Part shown: piece after piece, positions 11,745-23,185 of the stretch
Position numbering within the stretch: the first letter of the stretch is position 1
Layout of the letters: each line of letters begins with the position of its first letter
DNA from: Gari tellinella
Lineage: Eukaryota > Mollusca > Bivalvia > Cardiida > Psammobiidae
Length of the DNA stretch: 64,000 bases
NCBI GenBank assembly: GCA_922989275.2
Contig: OV277869.1
Span: forward strand, 22,578,189 to 22,642,188
Direction: 5' to 3'
The notes under the pieces: generated by a model
What the model saw: only the letters and a program-made list of their open reading frames with translations
Told to the model about the DNA's origin: nothing
Databases searched by the model: none
Made by a program: the position numbers and the translations under genes

Positions 11745-11936
11745 ACCATTTCACTGCCTTGTCCCGAGTATAATGGTCATTTCCAAAGTTTGGGTCCTGA
11801 CTGGACGCGGTGTCTGATCTGAATCTATTTCGCACTCATAATGGTATTGCTTAATCACTTTACCTAAACTTTAAATGTGAGATATAAAAGCAGACGACAC
11901 TTATTTATAGCAGATTGTGTCATAACAGTGAAGGGG
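11745..11936 (+). mobile_element. Family B element, worn
   Basis: TTTCACTGCCTTGTCCCGAG at left and CAGTGAAGGGG at right; the hairpin is reduced to GGACGCGGTGTCTGATC. Confidence 0.5.
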
Positions 11937-12100
11937 TTACTATATACAATACACAGCGTAAACTATCCAAAAAGTTCTCTTGACACCCGGAAGTCTCTCA
12001 AATCTGAACACATTCCTTGACGTTCTACTATAGCTCAACGCTCATTCAGGTGCAGTATCTAGACGACTCTAAAGACAGTTACCACTAAATAAAAGACGAC

Positions 12101-12600
12101 TTTAAACCTTTACCCTATAACCTGTTTCTAACATTCTGGTACTGAAGATAGGTGATCATTTAACCCTTTCACTGCCAAATGGCTCATGAGATGTTAACCC
12201 CTTCACCGTTTCAATGTCGTCTGCTTCAATTTGCTTGTCTGCAATGTCGTTTCAAAGTTAAAAAATAAGGCAGTATGGTTGAAGAAATTTTCAAAAGAGT
12301 GTCAAACATTTTGGATCCTGATCAGACGCCGCGTTACGCGGCGTCTGGTCGGGATTCAAACTGTTTGCAAACGCGCTTTTAAGCGTCATTGAGAGTTAAA
12401 GCAGATAGGAAAATAAAGCAGGATGCATCTGAAGGCGCGTTCTGCAAAATTTCTTATTTCAACTTTTAATGTATCATCTGCAAGGATATAGCAAATAGTT
12501 CTTATGATGCACATTCTTAGACTTTGCTGTATAAAATGTACATATTTTCTTCAGTGGAGGAATTAATTAAATGTGTAAATCTATGTCAAAACAATGAACA
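12101..12600 (-). mobile_element. Family A element split at TTAA by family B
   Basis: Left part is CCTTTACCCTATAACCTG through GGTGATCAT. The right part resumes TTAAAGCAGATAGG. The normal family A reading GATCACTTAAAGCAGG shows the insertion used the TTAA of the hairpin arm. Confidence 0.8.
12160..12399 (+). mobile_element. Family B element nested in family A
   Basis: TTAA on both sides, CCCTTTCACTGCC at left. Hairpin GATCAGACGCCGCGTTACGC with its inverted GGCGTCTGGTC. The right end is TCATTGAGAG. Confidence 0.85.
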
Positions 12601-12760
12601 TCTTTATGTCCCCAGCAAACCCTATGATGTGGCTGCTCTTTAGAGTCGTCTCGAAGATACTATTCTAATGAGCAGTTTCATCATTAGGATTTCGACTGAG
12701 ACATAAATGAGAACATGTTTGAAATGTTTCAGTTTACTTACTTTTATCTGGGACACTGGT
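12583..12760 (+). mobile_element. Family F element
   Basis: CCCTATGATGTGGCTGCTCT and the partly inverted ATTCTAATGAGCAGTTTCAT, ending with GTTTACTTACTTTTATCTGG. Confidence 0.55.
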
Positions 12761-12899
12761 AAAGTGTGTACAAATATTAACCCGGGTATCAATTTCACTT
12801 ATAATACGGCGTGACCGGGTTAAAAGCCTGTCGCATAAGCACCACTTTGCATATAACAATATTTAAAGAAAATTTCGATTATTTTTCCCTATCGATTAA

Positions 12900-13120
12900 G
12901 CTTTTCACTGCCTTTCTCCGAATAGATCTACTATGTTTATGTGCAAATAGTTTGTAGTTTGATTCCTGATCAGACGCTGCTTCACGTAGCATCTCTAAAA
13001 CCGTTGACGCCCATAACGATATGTCTTTAGTCAAAATACATGTAGCTAAAATGTAAGTTTACACACAAAAGCAGACGACAATTGATTAAAACAGATGACG
13101 TCATTATGTGAAAGGATTGG
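12900..13120 (+). mobile_element. Family B element, worn
   Basis: TTTTCACTGCCTTTCTCCGA at left, GACGTCATTATGTGAAAGG at right, hairpin GATCAGACGCTGCTTCACGT/AGCATC. Confidence 0.6.
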
Positions 13121-13296
13121 GTGATTCAAATAGGTTGTCTGCTTCACGAGTCTAGTTTCTTCACCAAGATGGTTTAGTTAATTCCAAATTAATTAAGATC
13201 ACTCAACGAAAGACACATTTTCATTGTTTAAGGTATAGGTGGGTATTTAAAGCAGCAGAAAAGTTAACGGCAGAAAGCTCCTATATGAGATTTCGC

Positions 13297-13534
13297 TTAA
13301 CCCACTTGTGCCCACGATCCCATATATATGGGACATAGGCAAACAGTATAGACTCTGATCTACTACCAGACGCCGCATTATGTGGCGTCTGGTCAGAGTC
13401 TGCACTGTTTGCTGATAGAAATTTCAATACGAAACAAAATGAAAATGAAAAATTTGACCAGGCATCCCTTTGATAAAAAATAGACTAATCCAATATATAA
13501 ACATCAAAGAATCCACAGGGTATAAATGGGTTAA
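13297..13534 (+). mobile_element. Family D element, copy 1
   Basis: TTAA-flanked. Left CCCACTTGTGCCCACGATCC with TATATATGGGA, right TATAAATGGG. The hairpin is GACGCCGCATTATGTGGCGT inside CAAACAGT arms. Confidence 0.85.
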
Positions 13535-13627
13535 CATTTTTCCTGCTTTACGATATGATACCGTTAAGACTCTTAACACCTCCAGCCACTCTATTCTTCT
13601 TAACTTGTTGTCTGCAGTAAGGTTCAA

Positions 13628-13808
13628 AGTCAAGATAAGCGGAGTATTTCAAAACTAAAATCGATGTTTCTGAATTAAACCCTATGGTGTCACTACTCGT
13701 CAGAATCGTCTCTCGAGACGATTTTAATGAGTAGGCACACTAATGGAATTGGTGCTGAAAATGAGTGAGAAAAATGTTGGATTTGTTCAGTTTACTCCCT
13801 CTTATCTG
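13628..13808 (+). mobile_element. Family F element
   Basis: AAGATAAGCGGAGTATTTC at left and CTCCCTCTTATCTGCAGG at right. The hairpin is AACCCTATGGTGTCACTACT with GTCTCGAGAC at the centre. Confidence 0.75.
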
Positions 13809-14085
13809 CAGGCCTGATTTACTCAAGAAAACAGTGTTTCAAATCATCATTCAGTTCGGATTCTGATGCAATCGTTCTAGTAACTCGGTGTCTTGTCTGG
13901 ATCCAAACTGTTCTCAAGCATTTAAAGAAAGTATTTGATTCTCAAGATGTATCAGAGAAATGGAAGTTTAAATATTGTTTTTTGCTGGATGAATCAAATG
14001 AATTGTACATGTTTATGGATAAAGGTTTGTTTTTATCCTACAGTCAGTCTTGCATTTACACCACATTACCAACGAAAGTATCATG

Positions 14086-14331
14086 TTAACCCTTTCCCCC
14101 ATAGAAGCGCCTTTTAGCACATTCAGTTTATTCCTCCGCGGTAGAAAATAGTTCAAATTTATACAGTCATGAATATGTATCATAAGAAATATTTTATTTA
14201 TTCTATCAGATGGTAGCTTAAAACAGGCTGAAAGTTAAGCAGAATGCGCCTTAAGGCGCATTCTGCTTGACTTTTAACCTGTTTTAAGTAGTCTCATATT
14301 TTCAAAAACAGGCTATGGGGTAAAGGGTTAA
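14086..14331 (+). mobile_element. Family A element, complete
   Basis: TTAA on both edges. CCCTTTCCCCCATA and TATGGGGTAAAGGG ends; perfect GCAGAATGCGCC/GGCGCATTCTGC hairpin. Confidence 0.92.
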
Positions 14332-14359
14332 AGACTACTAATGCCTCCTATCCACAGTT

Positions 14360-14520
14360 ACAGGGGAGAAGACCGTTATGCTTTCCCGTTTAAACACAAA
14401 TGAAATTCAAACGCAAATCACTAAACTGAACAAATTCATAACTTTTTTACGATTCTTTTTTTTATTTTTATCTGAGTGGTGAACAGTATAGAATCTGATC
14501 AGAGGCCGCGTCACCCGGGT
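14360..14520 (+). mobile_element. Family E element, left half
   Basis: CAGGGGAGAAGACCGTTATG to the left part of the hairpin (GATCAGAGGCCGCGTCACCC), where the LINE tail fragment takes over. Confidence 0.65.
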
Positions 14521-14765
14521 TAAAGACGAAAGCTTCAATGGTATGGCCATGTGATAAGATCAAATTGGCTTTCAAACATCATCCTTCAAGGCACCATCGA
14601 ATGCCGGGGACGACAAAGAAAGAACCGTGCGGACAACATTGAGGAATGGACAGAGAAACCATTTGCCAAGACACAAGCTCTAGCTCTAGCTCAAGACAGA
14701 CATGGAAAAAGCTGAGTAGAAAGTTAATCCTGCGGTGCCCCCTCGACTCTTCCCAGAGTTAAGGG
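14521..14765 (+). pseudogene. LINE 3' tail remnant (ORF2 C terminus)
   Basis: Translates, with breaks, to LQWYGHVI, GTIECRGRQRKNR, NIEEWTEKPFAKTQALA and SCGAPSTLPRV. This is the conserved C-terminal stretch (WYGHV...GRQ..RW.DNI.EWT) of a LINE group common in marine invertebrates, different from the CR1-like copies elsewhere in the window. It interrupts or abuts a family E copy on its left. Confidence 0.7.
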
Positions 14766-15130
14766 GCCTAGGTACCAGGTACAATCTTGAATTTAACAAC
14801 CTTAAAATATAATGCCTTAAGTTCTTATTCGAGACTTCTGTATTTTTTCTATTCTGCATTCAGCAGTGTTTGTCTTCAGAGATATCTACGTTCTACGTAA
14901 TCTAAGCATTAACTCGTTGAACCCTGAAACTGCAAAACGGACAACTTCAGTTTCCAATTCAGTCTAGTCCATTGTTTCACTATTTGTTGTTTTTTCCAAT
15001 GCATGTATTAAAACAAACAGTCCCAAATAGTCATACTGAAAAACAATGAAGACCCTGCTCGTACTTTTCATTGGTAAGCTGTTTTTAAAGAGGCGCGTAT
15101 GCACGTCACAATATTGTAATGTGGGTTAAC

Positions 15131-15372
15131 TAACCCTTTCAATGCCAAATCTTTCGTGAGATGTTTACCCCCTTCACCGTTTCATTGTCGTCTGCTTCAA
15201 TTTTAATGCCTGCAATATCGTTTGAAAGTAAATTTTAAGGCAATGTGACTGACAAATTTTCAATACGAGTGTCAAACAGTTTGGATCCTGATCAGACGCC
15301 GCGTTACGCGGCGTTTGTTCAGGACCCAAAATGTTTGCAAACGCGCTTTTAAGTGTCATTCAGAGTGAAAGG
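15131..15372 (+). mobile_element. Family B element
   Basis: CTAACCCTTTCAATGCCAAAT at left and CATTCAGAGTGAAAGGG at right. Nearly the same as the copy at 12,160, with hairpin GACGCCGCGTTACGCGGCGT. Confidence 0.88.
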
Positions 15373-17400
15373 GCTGCTGGTCACTTAATTTAACGTCTGG
15401 CTGTATACTGATTCTCGATCATTTAGATCTATAGATCTATGTACGTTCCTGAGATTACTTAGAAAACGTGACTATTTATAAAACATGATTATTTGCCAGT
15501 ACCTTCGTGCCAATCATGGTAACTGATATGATTATGCTATTTCTAGACGGATCGACCTATTCAGAGGACATAATTATATAGAGCAAGCTACACATTGATT
15601 CATAGAACTAGCTATCGATCTGTTTTTAATTTGCTATTAAAATATCGATCATAATTAGCCTCGGGTAAATTTTAGAACTCTGGATAAAGTGGGCTTTAAA
15701 AGACTTTAAAAGTCTTAAAAAAACATTGATGTGACTACTCTTTAGAATCGATTTTGAATTAGTAGTCACAACAATGGTTTGTTTGAGGCATTCAGGGGAA
15801 TGTTGAAATTAATATGTCACTGACTCTTATCTGGTCCGTTGACAATGTGTTATAAAACTCTTCACAGGGGACTTTGAGTAGCTAACCTTAGTTATAGACA
15901 AAAATATGTTTTTGTTTCTGATAAATGACTGTTGCCTATGTCTACATTGTTGTCAGACATCTGTAGACAGTTCGCCAAACATACCAGCAAGCTCAAGGCA
16001 ATTATACCGTGTCAATAACCAGGTCTATTTAACCATACTTTTAAAGGAAATATGTGAAATATGGAATGATTGGTTGAACCCTTTAAATTTCGTTAACTTA
16101 CTACATATCCAATACTTAATAATAGAAAATAAAGTTTCTATAGAAATATTACTTACTTGTTCTCCTTTTGTAGTGTTTTTATAAATCTTTGTGTAAAGAA
16201 ATTGTATATAAAACGAGTTATTCGGTTATTATCCAAGTGAATACACAAATACTCTGTTATACACAGTCGACTTTGGCTAAAAATAGACTCATACTTGTCA
16301 TGACAGGCGACAGGTAAACAAACTCTGTGACGTCATACAGGTGTCTCGTGACTTTTACACTGCCGTGATGATGCATATCCGTCTGAGCTTAGAGGGTAGC
16401 AAATGGAATGCCACGTAAATTAATTAAAAATCAAGACACGTGAAAGTAAACCAAAACATTTCCTTGTACAAAAAAGTAATTTTCATTACGTTATCTCGCT
16501 CATGCAAAGTAGTATCTTCTATGATTATATATTGTTGGAACAGTTCATTTTTTCATTTAAGGTACTTCGCATATGCGCGTAGTTTCCATACGATTGTTAT
16601 GAAACTTTTCATGAAGAATGATAATAGCCTAAGAAACAATGTGTGTAAATATAGGCAATATTTATCGTGTGGTTTGTCTTTAAGGTCTTTTTTCTGACAA
16701 AAACCTAGAATTTTGATTATTTTATTTTTCTTAAAAATGAATAAAGCTAATGACTATAATTCTCACCCAATAAGTAGTCCACAACATTCATTACAAGAAA
16801 AGCTAAAAACATTTTGAATAAAGGTGTTCAGAAAGATGTTATCAGCTATTTAAATTTTGCAAAATGCTAAAAAATTGAATTACAAAAAACTGACTCATTC
16901 AATGTATATTTGTTTTCATTTTATTCAAATATATGGTTGATGAACTAGTCAGTCTGAAAAAATTAGAAAATATTACAGTCAGGATTTGTTGTAATAACAT
17001 ATTTTCTTATTAAAATGTGGGATATTTGTTGTTTAGATACAGTTACCTACCTTAGAATTAAAACTTTGTCATTAAAATGCATTATTATTTATTCATGGAC
17101 TTGCATACAAGGTTTATTATATTGTTTTAACATAATTATAATGGGCAATATCGATCTTGAAAAGGTTAGCGTATTGATAAGCTTCAATGTGTGGCTTTAT
17201 AGTTCGATCAAATCGTTTACATGTACATGTATACCGATTTAATTGACTTGTAAGTCATTAAACTAAAACGTACAGGTAAGTGGACATATACTTGGACCGT
17301 AAACATCACTAGTTCTAATCAACGAAGACTAAACATAACATGTCTCTTGATTACTGCGTTATGGATTGACAAGTCAATAAATCGGACACAAAAAAAGTAT
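15373..17400. other. AT-rich region, no gene seen
   Basis: A worn family F copy covers about 15,720-15,840. The rest recurs nowhere else in the window. TGACGTCA (CRE-like) sits at 16,329-16,336. Open frames up to 92 codons show no family resemblance and no splice context that I trust. Confidence 0.45.
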
Positions 17401-17402
17401 TT

Positions 17403-17470
17403 GGATCGGATGGGTCTCGAACCTATGACCTTTTGATTGCTAGTCAACCACTATACTAACTGCACTATGA
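17403..17470 (-). tRNA. tRNA-derived fragment
   Basis: On the minus strand: TTAGTATAGTGGTTGA (A box-like), a 4-bp stem TTGA/TCAA around loop CTAGCAA (would-be anticodon AGC), and B box GGTTCGAGACCC. Acceptor ends do not pair. Probably a SINE head or pseudogene. Confidence 0.4.
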
Positions 17471-17744
17471 AGGATTATACTAATTCGTATCATCATTTCC
17501 TTTATATAAATTTTCTAGTATAAACACGTACGAAAAGAGTCTGTGTCGTCAAGACGCATATCCGCTCGCCCGCAAGACCGACTTCCGGTAGCCAAAGGCC
17601 TTAAAGTGTGTCTGTCTATTTTGTTTTTTAGTCTTATTATTATAGGAATTAGTGTTAGTAAATTATGTAGACTCAGAGCAGATGCCGCAAATATGCGGCG
17701 TCTGATCCGAGCCTGTAAATTATTTCCCCATGTCCTATTTATAG

Positions 17745-17965
17745 GGTTTACCCCTTCACTCTCAATGACGTCAGAAAGCGCATTTGCAAACAGTTTGGGT
17801 CAGGATCAAAACTATTTGCCACTTGTTTTGAAATTAAGTCAGTTAAACTGCATTGAATCTAACTTTGAAACGAAATTGCAGACGACAATATTGAAGCAGA
17901 CGACAATAATTATGGCTGTGAAGGCGGAGTAAAAATCTCACGATTTTGCTCATGAAAGGGTTAAT
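17745..17965 (+). mobile_element. Family B element, hairpin arm lost
   Basis: CCCCTTCACTCTCAATGACG to CATGAAAGGGTTAA. One hairpin arm is missing, leaving CAAACAGTTTGGGTCAGGAT. A second D-like cassette (GATGCCGCAAATATGCGGCG) lies just upstream at 17,670-17,720. Confidence 0.6.
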
Positions 17966-18257
17966 CTTAGCACAATATGACCCACTTTATTATAATGTTT
18001 GCAAAGTTGATATCCAGATGAAACGCCAAGTCAGTCACCATACAGACTGCGGGCGAATTTGCGATTACTGATGCAAACAGTTTGGTTTTAGATGAGACGC
18101 CCAACAACTCGGCGTCTCATCTTGTTTCTTTTAACTGTTTGACACTAGTGATTAAGAAAATACATATACATGTACTAAAAAGTGTGAGAATTATTGCAGA
18201 GGAAAAAATATGCAGACGACAATTATATAGCGTACAGGCGGGCAACTTGAAATCTCG

Positions 18258-18365
18258 TCTGTTTCTTGTTGTTGTTGTTTTTTGTTGTTAGTTTGTTGGT
18301 TGTTGTTTTGTTGCTGTTGTTGTGGGGTTGGGGGGGGGGGTGGGGGGGGTGTTTATTGTTGTTGT
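18258..18365 (+). repeat. GTT-rich low-complexity tract with a long G run
   Basis: (GTT)n flanks a stretch of about 25 bases at 18,324-18,349 that is nearly all G. It could form a G-quadruplex on the plus strand. Confidence 0.9.
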
Positions 18366-19360
18366 TTAGTGTGATTTTTTTAACAGACATCATGCTGAAT
18401 GTCTGCTATATATATCTTCTGCAAATATGCTTTATAAATTGAAAAACATCGACTAAGAGTGACAAACTGTGAAACAGTTTGGATTCAGGAAATGTCATGA
18501 CTGTTTGTAAATGTAATCATTCCAGGTCGCGCTTAGGGTTATGCTGTTTGATTCTTTGCCGACGAAATACTTAAATCACTTTTATAAGTAGGTATATTTA
18601 GATACTGCTGATCAATATATCATTCAATCAACTTATTGACCATTGGTGACTCATATGTGTAAACATATAGCAATATACAGTGTAAATGTGAATAGTACAC
18701 TTGTCCTATGCAAAAAGCGGAGACCCAGACCAGAGGGTTCGTGGAGGAGGCTACGAGCCCTCCATCCAGGATCTATACCGTATATCAGTGTACAAAATAA
18801 TGAAGGAAAACGCCGTAAATGTACAAAAATAGACTAGACTGAATTGGAAACTGTCAATTCGACGTTCTACATGTAAAACTTTCAATGTATGTTAAAAACC
18901 AGTAATATATATGTATCTCTTTATAGTGTACTACCATCGCACATTACCTGTCTAGACAATGTGAGCATGCATTTTAATCTAATTTGACGGTTAGCAAGCA
19001 ACGGCCTTAATGTCTCAATTATAGGTATTTTGACGTTGTGAAATTCATCGGTTGAAAAAAATGTTATTTTGACTTTCGCGGGTTCGAATTATCGAGCTTC
19101 GAAAGAATTGTAATCAAACAAAACGGTTCGATAGAAGAATTTCTATTTAATTGGCGTTGAAGTATGATTAACCCATTCACTGCCTTAGCCCGAGACTCGG
19201 AGTATATTTCGTGTTTTTACGCCAATCCCTTTTCAACTTCTTACGCCTTCCCATTGTGTGAGGGCCTGTTTCGAGTTTTCTTGAACAACCCGTTTCGTTT
19301 TATTCGTACTAAATAGAAACCATGAATGAAACGGATAATACCAATTATATCGACGCATAT

Positions 19361-19570
19361 TTAACCCATTTGTGTCCACGATCCCATATATGGGACATAG
19401 GCAAACAGTGTAGACTCTGATCATGCAGAGTCTACACTGTTTGCTGATAGGATTTTCAATATAAAACAAATTGAAAATGAAAATTTTGACCAGGTATCAC
19501 TTTGATAAAAAAATAATGGATTAATCCAATTTATAAACAGGGTAGAATCCTCTGGGCGTAAATAGGTTAA
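19361..19570 (+). mobile_element. Family D element, copy 2
   Basis: TTAA-flanked; the hairpin has lost its centre and reads GTAGACTCTGATCATGC then AGAGTCTAC. Confidence 0.85.
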
Positions 19571-19755
19571 ATCTGATACCTACTGATAACAATCAAAGTA
19601 TTATTTTTTGACGTAGTTTTGTTAATCAGAGCAAATGAGACAATCAATACTCATTGAGTCAACGAATGATGTACGAACATGGCACCGACCTGAAATTCGT
19701 TAAGTTTGCAAAAACTGGAAAGAATAAAGAATGAACAGATGAAACATTAAAATCA

Positions 19756-20790
19756 ACAAGGGCCACTATGGCCCTAAATCGCTCACCTGGTACACCATGT
19801 AAACTTAACCTATAGTGACCTAGATTATGACTGGACATGACCCACAATAAACCTTTAAAGTGTTAACAAGATTTTTCTATGATTTGACCTAGTGACCCAT
19901 TTTTTGACAAGACACAATCCACATTTGATTTTGACCTAGATTTGATGTAGGCAAATATTCTGACAATATTTCATTCAGATCTAATGAGATTTGTACCCAA
20001 TCACTGTTTTTCAAAGATTTGACCTAGTGACCTAATTTTTGACCGGACATGACCCACATTCGAACTTGACCAAGATATTAATGAGGCAAACATTTTGACC
20101 AAATTTCATTAAGATCCAATGCGATTTGTATCCTCTAGAGTGTTAACAAGGTTTTTCTATGATTTGACCTAGTGACCTAGTTTTTAACCGGACATGGCCC
20201 ATATTCAAACTTGACCTAGATATTAATGAGACAAACATTCTGACCAAGTTTCATTAAGATCCAATGCGATTTGTAGCCTCAAGAGTGTTAACAAGGTTTT
20301 TCGATGATTTGACCTAGTGACCTAGTTTTTGACCGGACATGACCCACATTCAAACTTGACCTAGATTTCTACTAGACAAACATTGTGATCAAGTTTCATG
20401 AAGATTGGATGAAATTTGTAGCTGCTAGAGTGTTAACGAACCAATTGTGAACGGACGGACGGACGTTCTTACGGGAGGATACTTATGTGGCTATTTTCTA
20501 TTGTTTTCTTTTGCGTGGCTAGCCACACAACCGACAATTTCTTTTTGCTCTAACTTGAAAAATAATGATCTGGAGGCTAACCCTACCCCTAACCCTATGT
20601 CCCACAACTGGCCAGGTTAATGTCACAAGAAATGACCAGGTTAATGTCACAAGAGACGGCCAGGTTAATATTTTTCAATTATGGGGCTAAGACTTTTAGC
20701 CACGTAAGTACCCTCTCGTAGCACGGACGGACGACGGACATCCAGCGATCCTAAAAGCTCACTTTGGCACTTCGCGCCAGGTGAGCTAAA
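19756..20790 (-). mobile_element. Family G (HINE-like) repeat with four 145-bp internal units and a nested family H element
   Basis: Reverse orientation: the AACAAGGGCCACTATGGCCC terminal hairpin is at left and GCCAGGTGAGCTAAAA at right. Internal units start with GATTTGACCTAGTGACCT at about 19,881, 20,016, 20,161 and 20,306. The GTCCGTC tract (here GACGGAC) is interrupted by family H at 20,470-20,720. Confidence 0.85.
20470..20720 (+). mobile_element. Family H element, copy 1
   Basis: 251 bp with 23-bp ends, TACGGGAGGATACTTATGTG and inverted CACGTAAGTACCCTCTCGTA. It contains CCCTACCCCTAACCCTATG and three tandem copies of GGCCAGGTTAATGTCACAAG. Confidence 0.88.
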
Positions 20791-21262
20791 AATTAAAGAT
20801 ATACAGTTTGCATAACTATGTAGGCTAATGGTAGTTGTTTAAGTGTTTCAATCATTTAGTATACCTTTCAAAAGTTATTTTGTGTTTGGATATAAAGCAC
20901 GTGAGATCTTCTGCGAGCAACAACTGTTTTTTATAGAAAAGTATGTCTCTTTTGTGGAACCAATAAACACATATACTTCAGTTCGTGTTGTTTGAATGCT
21001 CCTCTGGCACTTGCTTTTTTCTCAAGGAAATTGGCTGTGCACTTTTTTCACTTTAGCGAGTAACAGAAAATCGACATATGGTCGTCGAATTCTGACAGGT
21101 ACCTTTTCTTACCGATAAATGACAGTTTTCATCTTGATCGGTTGCCATTCAACCCGGCCACTGAACAGAATCCAGGCTCTTTAGAAGTATTTTCCTGATT
21201 AGAATTAATACCTCAGAATTTTAGTTCTCAGAGAATTTTCCCCGTGTTCGGACTATTTATAG
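20791..21262. other. No recognised feature
   Basis: Unremarkable AT-rich sequence between a G repeat and a family E element. Confidence 0.45.
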
Positions 21263-21265
21263 CTA

Positions 21266-21477
21266 TAGTGAAGATGTTCTTCTATCGCAATGTAAAAATG
21301 ACATTTTTTTAAAATATGAAGATTTCCTTTTTCTTAGAGCGACATATAGTTTGCAGCCTGATCAGACAACAGGTTAGCTGGCGTCTGATCAGGGTTCAAA
21401 CTGTTTGCATTACACGTAATAGTGTCATCATAAACGTAGGTATTGGGAAAGAATATCATTATACATCTTCTCCAATG
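21266..21477 (+). mobile_element. Family E element, copy 3
   Basis: TAGTGAAGATGTTCTTC at left, GGGAAAGAATATCATT at right, TA on both sides; hairpin partly degraded (GATCAGACAACAGGTTAGCT). Confidence 0.75.
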
Positions 21478-21545
21478 TACATATATGAAGATAAGTATGC
21501 TTGACTTGCTACTTTAATTTTAGTATCAGTTACCGAGATAATGCT

Positions 21546-22091
21546 TTAAAGGGACTCGCAACCGGATGGTGTACTTGTCAAAATAAAATAAAATACTCAA
21601 ATAAAAGCAAATTTGTGGCATTATTTGGCTTCTGACATTAAAAAAATATGATCAGTCCAAAAAAAGTTTCAAGAATCGTCACCGAATCTTAGATTTTTAG
21701 ATATTTTCCATCGTTTTTCTATACCGACTAGTAGACGGTATAGTTGTTGTTGTTGCTTCTCTACACGGGCTCAGACATAAACCCGAGCCGAAACACGGAG
21801 TTGTATGCACTTTTTATCGCTACACATTGAAATACGTTAAATCGATCCGAGATAAACGGATAGTCTCCGTGGTTCATTGGTCTAAGCGGTTTCCCCTATT
21901 TTGCCTTCTGTCCGCCAATGCCGGGCCCCGGGTTCGAATCCCACCAGAGACCAGTATTTTTTTTTATTGAAATACATTTTTTTAAACAGAATTTCTTATC
22001 CTAAACTAATTCTTTACCATTTATATAAGCGTTTGACACATATTTACAAATTACTATTTTTAATGCACCATCTGGTTGCGAGTCGCTTTAA
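21546..22091 (+). mobile_element. TTAA-flanked element carrying a tRNA-like region, copy 2
   Basis: TTAA at both edges, with ends AGGGACTCGCAACCGGATGG and the inverted ATCTGGTTGCGAGTCGCT. Body aligns with copy 1 over both flanks, but the tRNA-like middle is a different sequence. Confidence 0.88.
21863..21951 (+). tRNA. tRNA-like segment (class II length) in copy 2
   Basis: 89 nt. Acceptor arms GTCTCCG and CAGAGAC pair at six of seven positions. A-box-like GTTCATTGGTCTAAGCGG and perfect B box GGTTCGAATCCC are present. I could not draw a normal anticodon stem, so decoding ability is doubtful. Pol III transcription is plausible. Confidence 0.55.
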
Positions 22092-22328
22092 TGACATACA
22101 GATAGAACGACGCATATACAGACAGCCATGAAGCTAAATAAACATACCGTTGTTGCCCATTGTTTCTGCTTAATAAAATTCCGTTCGTATACCACAACTA
22201 TATGGACATGAATACCATTCTGCGACTGTCGAATACATGTATTAAGTGCATTTCCATACACGATTAGTAGGTGCCCGGAGTGCGGACAGTCGTTTAATGA
22301 CGAGGCCCTGTTAACATTTAGTCTATTA

Positions 22329-22710
22329 CAGTGGGACATGCGTTATTCTTTCAAAAATATGCGTTTATGCTAAAATAATGATGTCCATTGCAAATGTTTT
22401 GGAGCAAGATCAGACTTCAAACTGTTTGCCACTCAGGTTGAAAAGAGTCGTAAACATAATACAATACTTACAATATTTTACACGCCTGCTTTGCGTTTAG
22501 CTGCATTTGAAGGGAAAAGAATAACATCTACACGGTAGCGAACTTGTCAGTCTCTCATAACAAAACAATTTCCCCTAAACTTCAAGAAAGGACACACATT
22601 GCAAACAGTTTCAGCCAAGCCAGACGCCGGGTTACCAAACTGTTTGCAATTGGATATAAATGTTTTAGCAAAAATGCGTTTATTGGGAAAGAAATAACGG
22701 CCCTTCTACT
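22329..22710 (+). mobile_element. Two adjacent worn family E elements
   Basis: 22,329-22,535 starts CAGTGGGACATGCG and ends AATAACATCTACACGG. 22,560-22,710 has CAAACAGTTTCAGCC and ends TATTGGGAAAGAAATAACGG. Confidence 0.55.
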
Positions 22711-23185
22711 ATATTACTGATATTGAAGATACATGTATTTGCCAACCGCAAAATAATTCATGTACATTCTCTATTACGAATCCAGTAATTATTTCAAAGT
22801 AACAAGAACAGATAAATATTTTTAGCTCCAAACACGAAGCGTGACGGGCCTCGTCATAGTCATATGAATATGCAAATTTATGCGCGTGTACTTGATTGAC
22901 AGGTCGGCCCGACACCATTGTCGGGATAATTTTACTGCGTTGCGTCATATTGATGATTTAAATGACAGGTATGTCCTATTTTCGTGAAGAAGTAAGTCCA
23001 TGTACATGGATAAAGGAAATATTATTTCGAACGGTTGAGAGTTAAATATGATTTTAGAAAAAAATATATACGGTAACATTCACTATTTCACATCGGAATT
23101 AAGCTGCAAATTATAAACTAAAACAAATTATCCTTATGTATGTGTAAAATATACACTTGGGGAAATTTATTTTTTATATTCACAA

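Noticed and set aside
20575..20605. Telomere-like CCCTAACCC motifs as interstitial telomere
   Set aside because: Short, and present at the same place in all three family H copies, so it belongs to that element.
22855..22940. ATGCAAAT octamer and nearby palindrome as a possible promoter
   Set aside because: A single octamer in AT-rich DNA is expected by chance; no gene follows.
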